Shown here in pieces: positions 26,619 to 35,916 of a stretch of DNA of 43,551 nt. The stretch's first letter is position 1. Each line of letters starts with the position of its first letter. Under the pieces are notes generated by a model, which was not told the origin of the DNA, did not search any database, and saw only the letters and a list, made by a program, of their open reading frames with translations. The stretch is from Halieaceae bacterium (GTDB lineage: Bacteria > Pseudomonadota > Gammaproteobacteria > Pseudomonadales > Halieaceae), in assembly GCA_026710905.1 (NCBI GenBank), contig JAPOQD010000115.1:1-43551 (forward strand), written 5' to 3'. A program made the translations under genes and the position numbers.

Positions 26619-27686
26619 ATGGAGTCAAAGAATCACAATACAGGCTTACCGCCCTTTCCAGAAGGGTGGTTTTTCATTGGAACCCGGAAATCCATCCTGG
26701 CCAGACAACTGATCCAGAAAACCTGGATGGGACAAGAAGTTGTTATCTGGTGCGATCAGAAGGGGCGCATTTGCGTGTCGGACGCTTTTTGTCCTCACTT
26801 GGGCTCGCACCTGGGGCCGGAAGCCGGAGGCAAGGTGCTTGACGGTTGCCTGACCTGTCCATTTCACGGCTTCCAATACGATAGTAACGGCCAGTGTGTC
26901 GCCACTCCCTACGCCCCACCACCGGTAAATGCAAGACTCAAGGTCTACGAAACACGGGAGATTCTGGGCCTGGTATTCGCCTGGTGGGGACGAGGTGACC
27001 GTAAATCGCAGTGGTCTTTGCCGGATGCCCCCCCGGCTGGAGAGGAATGGAGTCAGATGGGATTCCGTACTCTCCAATTTGCAGGTCACCCCCAGGAGAC
27101 AACAGAAAACTCCGTAGACCTGGCCCATCTGCGTTATGTGCATGGTTATGACAATGTACACCAAGTAGGCCCAGTGTCGGTGGATGGCCCATATTTGAAA
27201 AGCTTTTTCGATTTCCTGCGTGTTCGCACCTACGCTGCCGGCTTGATTACACTGAGACACGATATCTCGGCCAAAACCCATGTTTACGGGTTGGGCTATT
27301 CGTTTGTTGATATCCATGAGAAGAGTATCGGGATGGACTCACGCCTATGGGTGCTTGCGACACCCGTAGACAGCAAAAAGACCGAGTTGACACTGGTGGG
27401 TCAGACGCGGGAAATTCGCAAGCCGAAGCGCTTCATTCATGGTTTGGGATTTTTGCCGGTATCCTGGCGAGCGAGTCTGATTAATCATATCTTCCTGACG
27501 ATGGAAAAACTGGATGTGTTGCAGGATACCGGCATCTGGAGTCGCAAACAGTATCGCGACAAGCCCCGGCTCAGCAGGTCCGATGGAGAGATTGCAGCCT
27601 ATCGCCGCTATTGCCGGCAATTTTATTCGGATACCATACCGGAGACGGGCTCGCAGCCGCGAGAGTTGCGCTCAAAATGGGGGTAG
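26619..27686 (+). CDS. Rieske 2Fe-2S non-haem iron oxygenase (KshA/cholesterol desaturase-like)
   Basis: The 355-residue oxygenase subunit has the Rieske cluster motif C58-P-H60 with C80-PF-H83 (AFCPHLGSHLG and TCPFHGFQYD). The catalytic iron site is N164-x2-D167-x2-H170-x4-H175 in TENSVDLAHLRYVH. Its size and order resemble the 3-ketosteroid 9-alpha-hydroxylase oxygenase KshA and the DAF-36/Neverland cholesterol 7-desaturases more than aromatic-ring dioxygenase alpha subunits. No ferredoxin reductase gene is adjacent, so electrons must come from elsewhere. It precedes a P450 gene by 63 bp on the same strand. The 237-bp gap upstream contains TATGAT at 26530, a possible -10 element without a clear -35. 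Confidence 0.85.
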   Translation: MESKNHNTGLPPFPEGWFFIGTRKSILARQLIQKTWMGQEVVIWCDQKGRICVSDAFCPHLGSHLGPEAGGKVLDGCLTCPFHGFQYDSNGQCVATPYAPPPVNARLKVYETREILGLVFAWWGRGDRKSQWSLPDAPPAGEEWSQMGFRTLQFAGHPQETTENSVDLAHLRYVHGYDNVHQVGPVSVDGPYLKSFFDFLRVRTYAAGLITLRHDISAKTHVYGLGYSFVDIHEKSIGMDSRLWVLATPVDSKKTELTLVGQTREIRKPKRFIHGLGFLPVSWRASLINHIFLTMEKLDVLQDTGIWSRKQYRDKPRLSRSDGEIAAYRRYCRQFYSDTIPETGSQPRELRSKWG

Positions 27687-27749
27687 CCCCTCAATTTCCG
27701 GGCATGTTTGTAAAAACACCATTCGAACAAGCTCTATAGGGAACCTGAC

Positions 27750-29759
27750 ATGAGATTTGCCGAAGAGTTACTTCTTATGTTGCACCATGAAGACTCGGGA
27801 TATTTTGTTCCTATCCCCGAGTGGAAAATGTCTTGCGCGCTCGCTGGCGCGGTCCTCATGGATCTCGCGCTGGAAAACCGCATAGATGCAGACTTGAAAA
27901 ACCTGACCTTGATCAATGCCACTCCCACCGGGGATGAACTGCTGGACCCCTCGCTGGAGGAAATTGCAAAAGATAAAGAGACACACTCCCCCCAATACTG
28001 GGTGGAACGTATCGCACAGCGGGCTGATGACATCAGCGATGCTGCAGTAGATCGTCTAACCGAAGCAGGCATTCTCGAGTCCGATTCCGGCGGTTTCTTT
28101 TCCCTGTCCGCCAAAGTGGCCCGCTCGGGCCGCTACCCTCTGATGGATGGCAGAACCGGTGAGGAGATCAAGGGTCGAATCATGCGCACCCTGCTCGACA
28201 ACGAACTACCGGACCCCCGCGACATCGTCATCATTGGCCTGCTGAACAACTGCGGAGGGTTCCGTGCAATGATGGAACCCGAAGAGTACGAGCAAGCGGA
28301 ACAGCGCATCGAACTTTTGAGTGGGATGGATTTGATTGGGAGAACCATCGGGGCCGCGGTTCTCAGTTCCTACCGGCCTCCTGAGAGCATGCGGGCGGTA
28401 AAACGTCGCTCAATGCCGACGGTGGGGCTAAAGAGCATGCTTTCCTCAAAATCACTTCGATCCGGAAACCTGCCAAAGTTTATGGCGGAAAAATTCGAGG
28501 AATTGGGACCGGTTTTCAAGCTCAACGTCCCTGGCAAGCCCATAGTGGCGCTTGCCGGCGCCGATATTAATCACTGGGTCGGCAAAAAAGGCCGCCATTA
28601 CTTGCGCACCAGGGACTATCTTGAAGCGTTTCAGTCGGAATGGGGGACTGCGCGTTCCATCGCCAGCATGGATGGGGCCGATCACTTTCGCATGCGCAAG
28701 GCAGTGCGGGCAGGCAACTCACGCCTCGTCGTTGAAGACCGGATGGGTGATTTATTTTCACTGGGCCGAAGCTCTTTCGATGAATGGAAAGTCGGTGAAG
28801 TCATCCCTGGCGAAATGGCCTGCCAGAGGTTGATTGGTAAACAAATTGCTCAACTCAGCGTCAGTACTGAAGCTTCCGAAATCCTGGACGATCTGCTCAA
28901 GTTCGAATACCGGGCCTTGCTGGTCCACGTTATGGGTGTATTGCCCAAGTTCATGTTGCATACGCCAAGAATGAACCGATACCGCAAACGGATCCTGGAA
29001 GTGTACGCGCTGATCCATGCATCGCATACTCCTGCGCAACGGGAAGGCAAGAGACGTGATCTGGTTGATGACCTGATGGAATTGCATCATGCCGACCCGC
29101 AATTCCTGCCGGAGACTGACCTTGGGTTCGCATTCATTGCACCGGTAATTGCCGGTCACTACTTGGGTAGCGCGATGGCTTTTGCGATATACGAACTGAT
29201 AACAAACCCGCATTATCGGGAACAGGTCATTGCCGAAGCCGATACCCTTTTCTCCAACGGAGACCCGCTTGGCGCTGACCTGAACCCTGCAGCAATTGAT
29301 GCAACTCACCGGTTCGCCATGGAAGTGCTGAGGCTGCACCCGATAATCCCGATGCACCCGCGCACCGCGATGAATTCGTTTGAGGTCGAAGGCATTGAAG
29401 TCCCCGCGCACAGTTCCATCATGGTCGCATTCCCGGCAACACACTATATGGAAAAACACTTCAAGGAACCCGACAAGTTCGACATCGATCGTTTTGCGGA
29501 ACCACGTAGCGAACACAAGCAGTCTGCCAGGGCCTATGTGCCATTTGGCGTGGGTACTCATATCTGTGGAGGGTCGCGCTGGACCGAACTGCAATTGGTG
29601 GCAAATATTCTATTGGTTGCGCGCCACCTGGATTTGGAGTTGTCGCCCCGGAACTACAAGTTGAAAATCAGCCCTCTGCCAAAAACCAGTCCAAACAGGA
29701 AATTCAAGTTCAAAGTGACCGGATATCGACATCCCATCGATCCCGTTACAGCAGCCTGA
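27750..29759 (+). CDS. GPP34-domain/cytochrome P450 fusion protein
   Basis: This 669-residue protein has two parts. Residues 1-205 match the GPP34 (GOLPH3/Vps74) fold: RFAEELLLMLHHEDSGYF, ALAGAVLMDLALENRI, DRLTEAGILESDSGGFFSLS and RDIVIIGLLNNCGG. Residues about 225-660 are a cytochrome P450 with the ExxR motif E525-R528 (MEVLRLHP), a PERF-like FDIDRFAEP, and the haem loop FGVGTHICGG with Cys606. The I-helix reads IAGHYLGSA (467-475), so the usual acid-alcohol pair is replaced by Tyr-Leu. Prokaryotic GPP34 proteins are mostly stand-alone; in yeast and animals the domain binds phosphoinositide on membranes. A membrane-associated oxidase for a hydrophobic substrate is inferred. It follows the Rieske gene in the same direction. 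Confidence 0.85.
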   Translation: MRFAEELLLMLHHEDSGYFVPIPEWKMSCALAGAVLMDLALENRIDADLKNLTLINATPTGDELLDPSLEEIAKDKETHSPQYWVERIAQRADDISDAAVDRLTEAGILESDSGGFFSLSAKVARSGRYPLMDGRTGEEIKGRIMRTLLDNELPDPRDIVIIGLLNNCGGFRAMMEPEEYEQAEQRIELLSGMDLIGRTIGAAVLSSYRPPESMRAVKRRSMPTVGLKSMLSSKSLRSGNLPKFMAEKFEELGPVFKLNVPGKPIVALAGADINHWVGKKGRHYLRTRDYLEAFQSEWGTARSIASMDGADHFRMRKAVRAGNSRLVVEDRMGDLFSLGRSSFDEWKVGEVIPGEMACQRLIGKQIAQLSVSTEASEILDDLLKFEYRALLVHVMGVLPKFMLHTPRMNRYRKRILEVYALIHASHTPAQREGKRRDLVDDLMELHHADPQFLPETDLGFAFIAPVIAGHYLGSAMAFAIYELITNPHYREQVIAEADTLFSNGDPLGADLNPAAIDATHRFAMEVLRLHPIIPMHPRTAMNSFEVEGIEVPAHSSIMVAFPATHYMEKHFKEPDKFDIDRFAEPRSEHKQSARAYVPFGVGTHICGGSRWTELQLVANILLVARHLDLELSPRNYKLKISPLPKTSPNRKFKFKVTGYRHPIDPVTAA

Positions 29760-29782
29760 TCGATTCGAAACAGAAGGAGTTA

Positions 29783-29800
29783 GGTGAGATATCCGGGCTA
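29783..29800. repeat. MITE terminal repeat at the RND gene stop codon
   Basis: GGTGAGATATCCGGGCTA matches the right terminal repeat of the MITEs at 17636 and 39341. It supplies the TAG stop codon of the RND gene (forward CTA at 29798-29800). No opposite end lies nearby, so this is a solo end or remnant. Confidence 0.6.
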
Positions 29801-32800
29801 GTGACCCTGGGCCGATGCCGCTGCGGCGCGAGACGAGTTGACACGCAGATAGACGGCCATCAGCGCGGGCACCAGCAATATCAGTATCGATGTCGTAATC
29901 ATGATGCCGACGCCGAGAGACGCGGCGAAGGGAACCAGGAACTGAGCCTGAATGGAACGGTCAAGAATAAGGGGCGTGAAACCGAGGAAGGTAGTAACCG
30001 AGGTCAGGGCGATGGGGCGAAATCGCATTTTTGCGCCATCGACAATGGCCTGCTTCGGGGTGGCGCCCTCCTTGAGCCGCTGGTCGATAAAGTCGATCAT
30101 GACCAGCGAGTCGTTGACGACGACGCCGCTGAGGCCGAAGAAGCCCATCAATGTTGCGGCGCTTATGGCTATGCCCAACACCAGGTGACCCAGGACGACC
30201 CCGACCAGGCCGAACGGAATGATGGCCATCACGATGAACGGTTTGACATAGGAGCCCAGGGGAATAGCCAAGAGCGCAAAGATCACGAGCATCGCGAGGA
30301 CAAAACCTCGATACAGTGCGCCCAGGGAATCGAGTTGCTGCTGTTGTTCGCCACCGAAGGAGAAGGTGAGCCCGGGGTTGGCGGCAGTCAGTTCCGCCAG
30401 GATGCTGTTCTCGAGGACATTGTTCGCCTCTCCGGCTGAAATCACGTTCTCGTCCACATCCGCGGTCACCGTAACCACGCGCTGACCGTCCTTGCGCCGG
30501 ATCGACGGCGGCGTAACACCCAGGTTCAATTCAGCCACCTGGCCCAGGGGAACCTCGGCCCCAGCTGGTGTACGGATCAGGTAGCGCTCGACATCCGTAA
30601 TCGAATCGCGTTCAGCGCCGGGCAGGCGTACATAGACCCGCACCTCCTCGCGGTCACGCTGCACCCGGAGCGCCTCCACCCCGAAAAAGGCGGCTCGAGC
30701 CTGCAGTGCAAGGTCTTCGAGGCTGAGCCCAAGCGTTCGCGCCTCTGGCCGCAGCTCAAGCTGGACTTCCTTGACGCCAGGGACGTGGTCCGAGCGGACA
30801 TCGAAGACGCCCGTCACATTACGAAGCCCCTGCAAGGCCAAATCCGCAAGTTCCCCGAGGCGATCCGGATTCGGGTGCGAAAGCACCGCCTCCACGGGAC
30901 TGCCGAGGTCGAGGACCTCCCCGCTGAATGAGACTCCGCGAACGTAGGGCAGGACTCCGACTTCGTCTCGCCATTCCTGCATAATGGCGATCGTGGACAG
31001 GTCCCGTTGCTGTGCGCCCAGAAGTTTGAATTCAACGGTCGCAATATTGGCTCGGGGATTCAGGGTGGGGGTCGGCTCAAGCCCTCCTCCCTCTACGCGA
31101 GGTTCCTGGCCGACGATGAGGGTCACTCCGCTCAGGAGCGAGGGGGCGCCGTCTGGCCGTTCGCTATCAAGGCGCCGCAAGACCCGCCTTCCCGCCTCCT
31201 CCAGTTCCATCGCCACCGCGAAAGTCCGCTCCGCTGGCGTCCCGTCCGGCATTTCCAGCTTGGCGGTGACAAAGTCCCCCTCCACCACTTCGGCAAAAGT
31301 CGTCGGCACAATACCCGCCGGCACCAGGGAGACGCTGACAACAAGCAGGCCGACCGCACCCGCGACAACCACGGCGGGTTGCTCCGTGGAGAATCGCAGC
31401 GCCCGGTCGAGGGGGCCTTCCAGAAATCGCTTCAGTCCCCGGTCCACGCTATCCCGGGTGCTTGAGAAAAACCGGTCAATCGCATTGACCGGGTCTGACC
31501 CCGGTTCAGGCAGATGGGACAGGTGGTTCGGCAGTATCAGGAGCGATTCGACCAGCGAGATCAGGAGCATGCCGATGATGATGACCGGTAGTGCCGTCCA
31601 GATTTCGCCGATGCCCCCGGGAATGAAAAGAAGGGGCGTGAATGCCGCAATGGACGTAAGTACCGCGAAAGTCAATGCCCTCTTGATCCGCCGCGCGCCC
31701 CGGACCGCCGCGGCGAGGCCCGGCAGGCCCTTGCCGCGCTCGTGGTGGATATGCTCGGCAACGACAATGGCGTCGTCGACAATGATGCCAATGGCCAGGA
31801 CGAAAGCGAACAGGGAAATGGTGTTGATCGCCAGATCGAACGCCAGCATCACGGCAAGAGCCCCCACGCCAGACGTGACCAAGCCGACCACTCCCCACAA
31901 GGCGAGCCGTATTTCGAGAAACATTCCCAGCGCAATGAACACCAGAATGAGCCCCAGGATACCGTTCTTGAGGAGTAGGCCGAGCCGCTCCGAGTAGGTC
32001 TGGGAGTCATCGTTCCAGGTGGTGATTCCGACGCCTGGGGGCAACGAGGGAACAATCACGTTTGCGATGTGCTCCCGAACGGATTCGGCAATTGCCATCA
32101 CCTGCTCGCCCTCGGCACGGTAAACCTCCACGAAGGCGGCCCGCCGGCCCTGGTGCCGCACGATCAGGTCCGTGTCCTGAAAGGCATCGCGCACCTCGGC
32201 GATGTCGCCGAGACGCACCGCCGTGCCGTCGCCGCGGCTGAGGACGACGATATCCTCAAAATCCTGTTGGTCATAACTCTGGCCGAGGGTACGAATGCGC
32301 ACCTGAGACTCCCGTGTATCAATACTGCCGGCGGAGAGGTCGAGGGAACCACGGCGAATCGTTTCTGCGATGTCGTCAAGAGTCAGCCCAAGGGCTCGCA
32401 AGCGGTATGGCGGTACTTCGATGGAGATCTCATAATTTCGCACACCGCTGCTGTCGACCAGGGATACGGCGGGCAGAGCAGCAAGATCTTCTTCAATGCG
32501 GTATGCCATTTCCTTCAGTGCCCGCTCGGAGATGTCGCCGAAGACGATCAGGCGGATCATGCTGGTGCGGTTGTTCATCTCCCTGAACTGGGGACGATCA
32601 GCGACGCCGGGAAACGACTGGATAAGGCTGACGGCCGATTCGATATCATCCAGGGCCCGACCGATGTCGGCGCCCGATTTCACTTCAATTCTGACGGAAG
32701 CCATCCCCGGAGCTGCCAGAGACTTTACCGTCTTGACATCCTCCAGCGCCTCTACCTGCTCCTCGATCTTGACGACGATCGCCTCCTCCACCTCCTCTGG

Positions 32801-32998
32801 CGTAGCGCCGGGATAGGCGAGGGACCCCTCGATGGTATTGAACGGCACCGTCGGCCAGGCTTCCCGCTCCAGGCCTCCCAGCGACACGAGACCCGCCGCC
32901 AGGATGCCCAACATCAACAAACTGGCGGCAACACTGTTGCCCGCCATGTAGGCAATCGGCCCAGGTGGTTCCAACTGGTTACTGCCGTCAGCACTCAT
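29798..32998 (-). CDS. RND-family efflux transporter permease (AcrB/MdtB-like)
   Basis: The 1,066-residue inner-membrane pump is a full-length resistance-nodulation-division permease driven by the proton gradient. The first transmembrane helix follows a short N-terminus. The TM4 proton-relay Asp pair is seen in LAIGIIVDDAIVVAEHIHHE, and the second repeat has VVNDSLVMIDFIDQRLKEG. Two large periplasmic loops follow TM1 and TM7, as usual. Patterns such as EREAWPTVPFNTIEGSLAYPGATPEE resemble pumps for hydrophobic or metabolic compounds, and the substrate is unknown. It is the last gene of the operon (outer-membrane factor, adaptor, pump) and overlaps the adaptor by 4 bp. Its TAG stop codon lies in a MITE end. 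Confidence 0.93.
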   Translation of the reverse strand: MSADGSNQLEPPGPIAYMAGNSVAASLLMLGILAAGLVSLGGLEREAWPTVPFNTIEGSLAYPGATPEEVEEAIVVKIEEQVEALEDVKTVKSLAAPGMASVRIEVKSGADIGRALDDIESAVSLIQSFPGVADRPQFREMNNRTSMIRLIVFGDISERALKEMAYRIEEDLAALPAVSLVDSSGVRNYEISIEVPPYRLRALGLTLDDIAETIRRGSLDLSAGSIDTRESQVRIRTLGQSYDQQDFEDIVVLSRGDGTAVRLGDIAEVRDAFQDTDLIVRHQGRRAAFVEVYRAEGEQVMAIAESVREHIANVIVPSLPPGVGITTWNDDSQTYSERLGLLLKNGILGLILVFIALGMFLEIRLALWGVVGLVTSGVGALAVMLAFDLAINTISLFAFVLAIGIIVDDAIVVAEHIHHERGKGLPGLAAAVRGARRIKRALTFAVLTSIAAFTPLLFIPGGIGEIWTALPVIIIGMLLISLVESLLILPNHLSHLPEPGSDPVNAIDRFFSSTRDSVDRGLKRFLEGPLDRALRFSTEQPAVVVAGAVGLLVVSVSLVPAGIVPTTFAEVVEGDFVTAKLEMPDGTPAERTFAVAMELEEAGRRVLRRLDSERPDGAPSLLSGVTLIVGQEPRVEGGGLEPTPTLNPRANIATVEFKLLGAQQRDLSTIAIMQEWRDEVGVLPYVRGVSFSGEVLDLGSPVEAVLSHPNPDRLGELADLALQGLRNVTGVFDVRSDHVPGVKEVQLELRPEARTLGLSLEDLALQARAAFFGVEALRVQRDREEVRVYVRLPGAERDSITDVERYLIRTPAGAEVPLGQVAELNLGVTPPSIRRKDGQRVVTVTADVDENVISAGEANNVLENSILAELTAANPGLTFSFGGEQQQQLDSLGALYRGFVLAMLVIFALLAIPLGSYVKPFIVMAIIPFGLVGVVLGHLVLGIAISAATLMGFFGLSGVVVNDSLVMIDFIDQRLKEGATPKQAIVDGAKMRFRPIALTSVTTFLGFTPLILDRSIQAQFLVPFAASLGVGIMITTSILILLVPALMAVYLRVNSSRAAAASAQGH

Positions 32999-34209
32999 TG
33001 CAAGGAGTCGTCTCCCGTCAAAACCCGCATGCCTGACGTCACATATTGCATGCCGCCGGTAATCACGGCCCGGCCTGCTTCCAGATTCCCGATTACATAC
33101 ACTTCATCGTCGGCGCGTTGTACCACTCGCACAGGAACAATGCTGACAACGCCGCCTTCATTGACCACCCAAACTTCATTTCCGGGTTGCAAAGCGGCCC
33201 GCGGAACCCTGTAATAGTTTTCCAACGCTATTCCCCGGATTTGTACTTGTACAAATTCGCCAACCAGTAATGGGGGATTGCCGCCAATGGCGGCTGAACC
33301 ATCCAGAGGTACTCCGGCAGAGAGGGGGTCCGGCACACGAACGATTACATCGATTGTTCTGGTTTGCTCGTCAAGGGAAGCTTCTCCCCGGTCAACGTAG
33401 CCGTCCCATGTGTAACTTCCATCCCCATACCGGGCAATCACGCGGGCAGACACCTGTCGCCGGGTATCACCTGCCTGAAGTTCCCACAGCCCCGGAATCA
33501 AGCTGGATTCTGCGTCAGACAATGGCACAACCACCTCAACCGCATCCGCGGCGAAAATTCGTCCCACGCTCTGGCCGGCATGCAGAATTTGACCTGCATC
33601 GACAGACTCATCCCGCACAACTCCATCAAATGGCGCAGTTATCCGGGTTCTGGACAGCGCCAGATTGGCGTTGGCAATGCGGGCTTCGTCTCGTTTCAGC
33701 GCAGCTTGAGCAGCTTTTAACTGGGGTTCACGCAGCGCCAGGGGACTTGCAGTGGATGCTGAATCAGTTACCCCTTGCCGATCGGCGAAACGCGTATATT
33801 CCGCACGGGCAATCACCGCTTTTTCCTCGGCTTCCAGCAATGCCGCCTGGCGGGCGGCGAGATCAGCCTCCACCACCCGCAGTTGGTGCTGATAATCGGC
33901 CTCTTCAATGCGGAAGATTGTCTGACCCGCCTGCACCCGGCCGCCACTTTTGAAGCCCGGGTCCACCCAAACGACTTTACCCCCAACCTGGGGAGCAATA
34001 TCGACCTCCGCCCCCGGCCTTACGGTTCCGGCGCCGTACACAGGTATCGGGCCGGACCCGGCGACAATCCGGCCGGTCTGAGCGAACGGAATCTGCGCTG
34101 GCAGCTCGCGACTGTCCGGCTCTGGCGCCAGCGAGATCAAAAAGGCCGCCAGCACAACCGAACCGACAAGAATCGCGGCGGCGACATAGAACCTGGAAAT
34201 TCTGCCCAT
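32995..34209 (-). CDS. RND efflux periplasmic adaptor (membrane fusion protein)
   Basis: The 404-residue adaptor joins the pump to the outer-membrane channel. It has an N-terminal signal/anchor (FYVAAAILVGSVVLAAFLIS, about residues 7-26), a lipoyl-like half GAGTVRPGAEVDIAPQVGGK, a coiled-coil hairpin around residues 110-180 (ADLAARQAALLEAEEKAVIA), and the second lipoyl half NLALSRTRITAPFDGVVRDE. Beta-barrel and membrane-proximal domains follow. It overlaps the pump gene by 4 bp (ATGA), and starts 6 bp after the outer-membrane factor gene, so the three proteins are made together. Confidence 0.93.
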   Translation of the reverse strand: MGRISRFYVAAAILVGSVVLAAFLISLAPEPDSRELPAQIPFAQTGRIVAGSGPIPVYGAGTVRPGAEVDIAPQVGGKVVWVDPGFKSGGRVQAGQTIFRIEEADYQHQLRVVEADLAARQAALLEAEEKAVIARAEYTRFADRQGVTDSASTASPLALREPQLKAAQAALKRDEARIANANLALSRTRITAPFDGVVRDESVDAGQILHAGQSVGRIFAADAVEVVVPLSDAESSLIPGLWELQAGDTRRQVSARVIARYGDGSYTWDGYVDRGEASLDEQTRTIDVIVRVPDPLSAGVPLDGSAAIGGNPPLLVGEFVQVQIRGIALENYYRVPRAALQPGNEVWVVNEGGVVSIVPVRVVQRADDEVYVIGNLEAGRAVITGGMQYVTSGMRVLTGDDSLQ

Positions 34210-34215
34210 GGTAAT

Positions 34216-35877
34216 TTACTCGTTGGTGGCCGCAAAAACCGGCGATGCCGAGGTCGGCGCCGTGTTGTTTTGTCCGCTGGCTTCCCGCTCGTCGGCGGTC
34301 CAGGCGCCTCCGAGGGCACGGTGCAACGCAAGACGCGCATAGCCCAGTTCACGTTGCGCCGCCGCCAGCACAGATTGCGCGCCCAGCTGGTACTGTGTTG
34401 CCTCCAGCAGGTCTCCATAGTTTCCCACACCAGAAACATACCGTTGTTCCTGCAAGGTTGTCTCGGCCTGCGCTTCTTCCAGGAACGAAGCCAGCAACTG
34501 GTGGCGCCGGCTGCTGGCCTGGAGCCCGGCCAAAGACGTTTCTACCTCGCTGACAGCAGTAATGACGGAATGTCCGTATGCCGCGGCTGCTTCTTTCAAT
34601 CTGGCCTCGGCCATGGCTACATTGTTGCGCAGTCGCTTACCCTGAAACGCCGGACCAAGCAGATTGAGACTCAAATTGTGGAACCATTGATCCGGATCAA
34701 ACCACTCACTGGAGTCCGGGCTCTGCAAACCGATGGAACCGGACAGGGAAAGGGAGGGCAGCAAATCCGCACGACGCGCGCCAACCGTGAAACGAGCTGC
34801 TTCCATCCGTTGCCTGGCAGCGCTTACGTCGGGCCGCTGTACCAGCAGACCAGCGGGAATACCCGGTGGTACCGGTTCCAGCGCGGCGGAATTTGACAGG
34901 GAGTCCGGTAATACGCCAGCCAAATCCGCACTGTATCCCCCGAGCAGGACCCACAGACGTCCTTCCGCGTTTGCCAGCATCGCTTCTACCCGAGGCAATC
35001 GGGCCTGTGCATCGCGCAAATTCCGCCGCGCGGCGTACAAGCCTGACGAATCACTCAAGCCGCGATCGTATCTACTCTCTGTGAAGGACTCCCGATCTCG
35101 CAAAATTTCAATGATCTCTCCCGCCAGTCTTCTTTGTTCCCGCAGGTCCACAATCTCCAGATACGTGCGCACGGTTTCTGAAAGGACACCGATGCGGACC
35201 ATGAGATAGTCAGACTCCGAAGCCAGACGCGCAGCGTTCGCGGCTCGGGCGTCGTTGCGATTACGGCCCCAGAAGTCAAGTTCATAGGAAAATTCCGCCC
35301 CGAAACTGTACATGGTCAGTCCCAGGCGGTCGGGTAGAGTAAGCCCGAAGCTTTGAGTCAGTTCCGGGCCCAGTCCCAATTCATCCAATTGCGCGCCGAT
35401 ACCTGCATTGGTTGGCATTTCAAAGTCGTTGATCCCGGCCGCCGGCTGTACCAACGGCAACATTGTGGCGTTCGCGATACGCGCTCTTGCCCTGGCCTGG
35501 TCGACTCTGGCAACGGCCTGTTCCAGATCGAAGTTGGAAGCCAGAACCGCTTCCACGATCTGGTCCAGTACCGGGTCCGCGAATGCCTTCCACCATTCCA
35601 GTGGTTGGTAGGGGCCAGTAGCTTTGCTGTCGATAAATTCTTCCGGCAAGTCCGTTACCTGATCGGCTAGCGGCATGTCTTGCGTCGGGGAAAGCGAACA
35701 AGCGCAAACCAGACCGCCAACTCCGAGAGCAAACAACCGTTTGAGGATTTTGCGGGGTGAGAAACCGGATGCCGTCTTGCACCACCTGGAGAAAAATGCC
35801 CTGCTCCCAGATACGAGCCGGGAAGATTTCACTCGAAGCCGGAAAATTGCCATAGGATCGATGAAATTATTCTTCAT
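34216..35877 (-). CDS. RND efflux outer-membrane factor lipoprotein (NodT/OprM family)
   Basis: The 553-residue TolC-like channel has the NodT-family signatures WWKAFADPVLDQIVEAVLAS, NFDLEQAVARVDQARARARI, YELDFWGRNRNDARAANAAR, VQRPDVSAARQRMEAA and LLGPAFQGKRLRNNVAMAEA. A hydrophobic stretch (residues 48-59) ends at Cys60 in GLVCACSLSP, a plausible though not ideal lipobox. The 47 residues before it form an unusually long, basic N-region. Start at 35877 is supported by the promoter about 40 bp upstream, but the Shine-Dalgarno is weak. It is first in the operon. Confidence 0.88.
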   Translation of the reverse strand: MKNNFIDPMAIFRLRVKSSRLVSGSRAFFSRWCKTASGFSPRKILKRLFALGVGGLVCACSLSPTQDMPLADQVTDLPEEFIDSKATGPYQPLEWWKAFADPVLDQIVEAVLASNFDLEQAVARVDQARARARIANATMLPLVQPAAGINDFEMPTNAGIGAQLDELGLGPELTQSFGLTLPDRLGLTMYSFGAEFSYELDFWGRNRNDARAANAARLASESDYLMVRIGVLSETVRTYLEIVDLREQRRLAGEIIEILRDRESFTESRYDRGLSDSSGLYAARRNLRDAQARLPRVEAMLANAEGRLWVLLGGYSADLAGVLPDSLSNSAALEPVPPGIPAGLLVQRPDVSAARQRMEAARFTVGARRADLLPSLSLSGSIGLQSPDSSEWFDPDQWFHNLSLNLLGPAFQGKRLRNNVAMAEARLKEAAAAYGHSVITAVSEVETSLAGLQASSRRHQLLASFLEEAQAETTLQEQRYVSGVGNYGDLLEATQYQLGAQSVLAAAQRELGYARLALHRALGGAWTADEREASGQNNTAPTSASPVFAATNE

Positions 35878-35916
35878 CCAGTCAGGCTCAACGGGTCCAG
35901 ATACCTGGGTTAGCTG

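Noticed and set aside
28758-29594. 278-codon minus-strand frame inside the P450 gene
   Set aside because: It is antisense to the P450 domain, which carries the ExxR and haem motifs on the plus strand.
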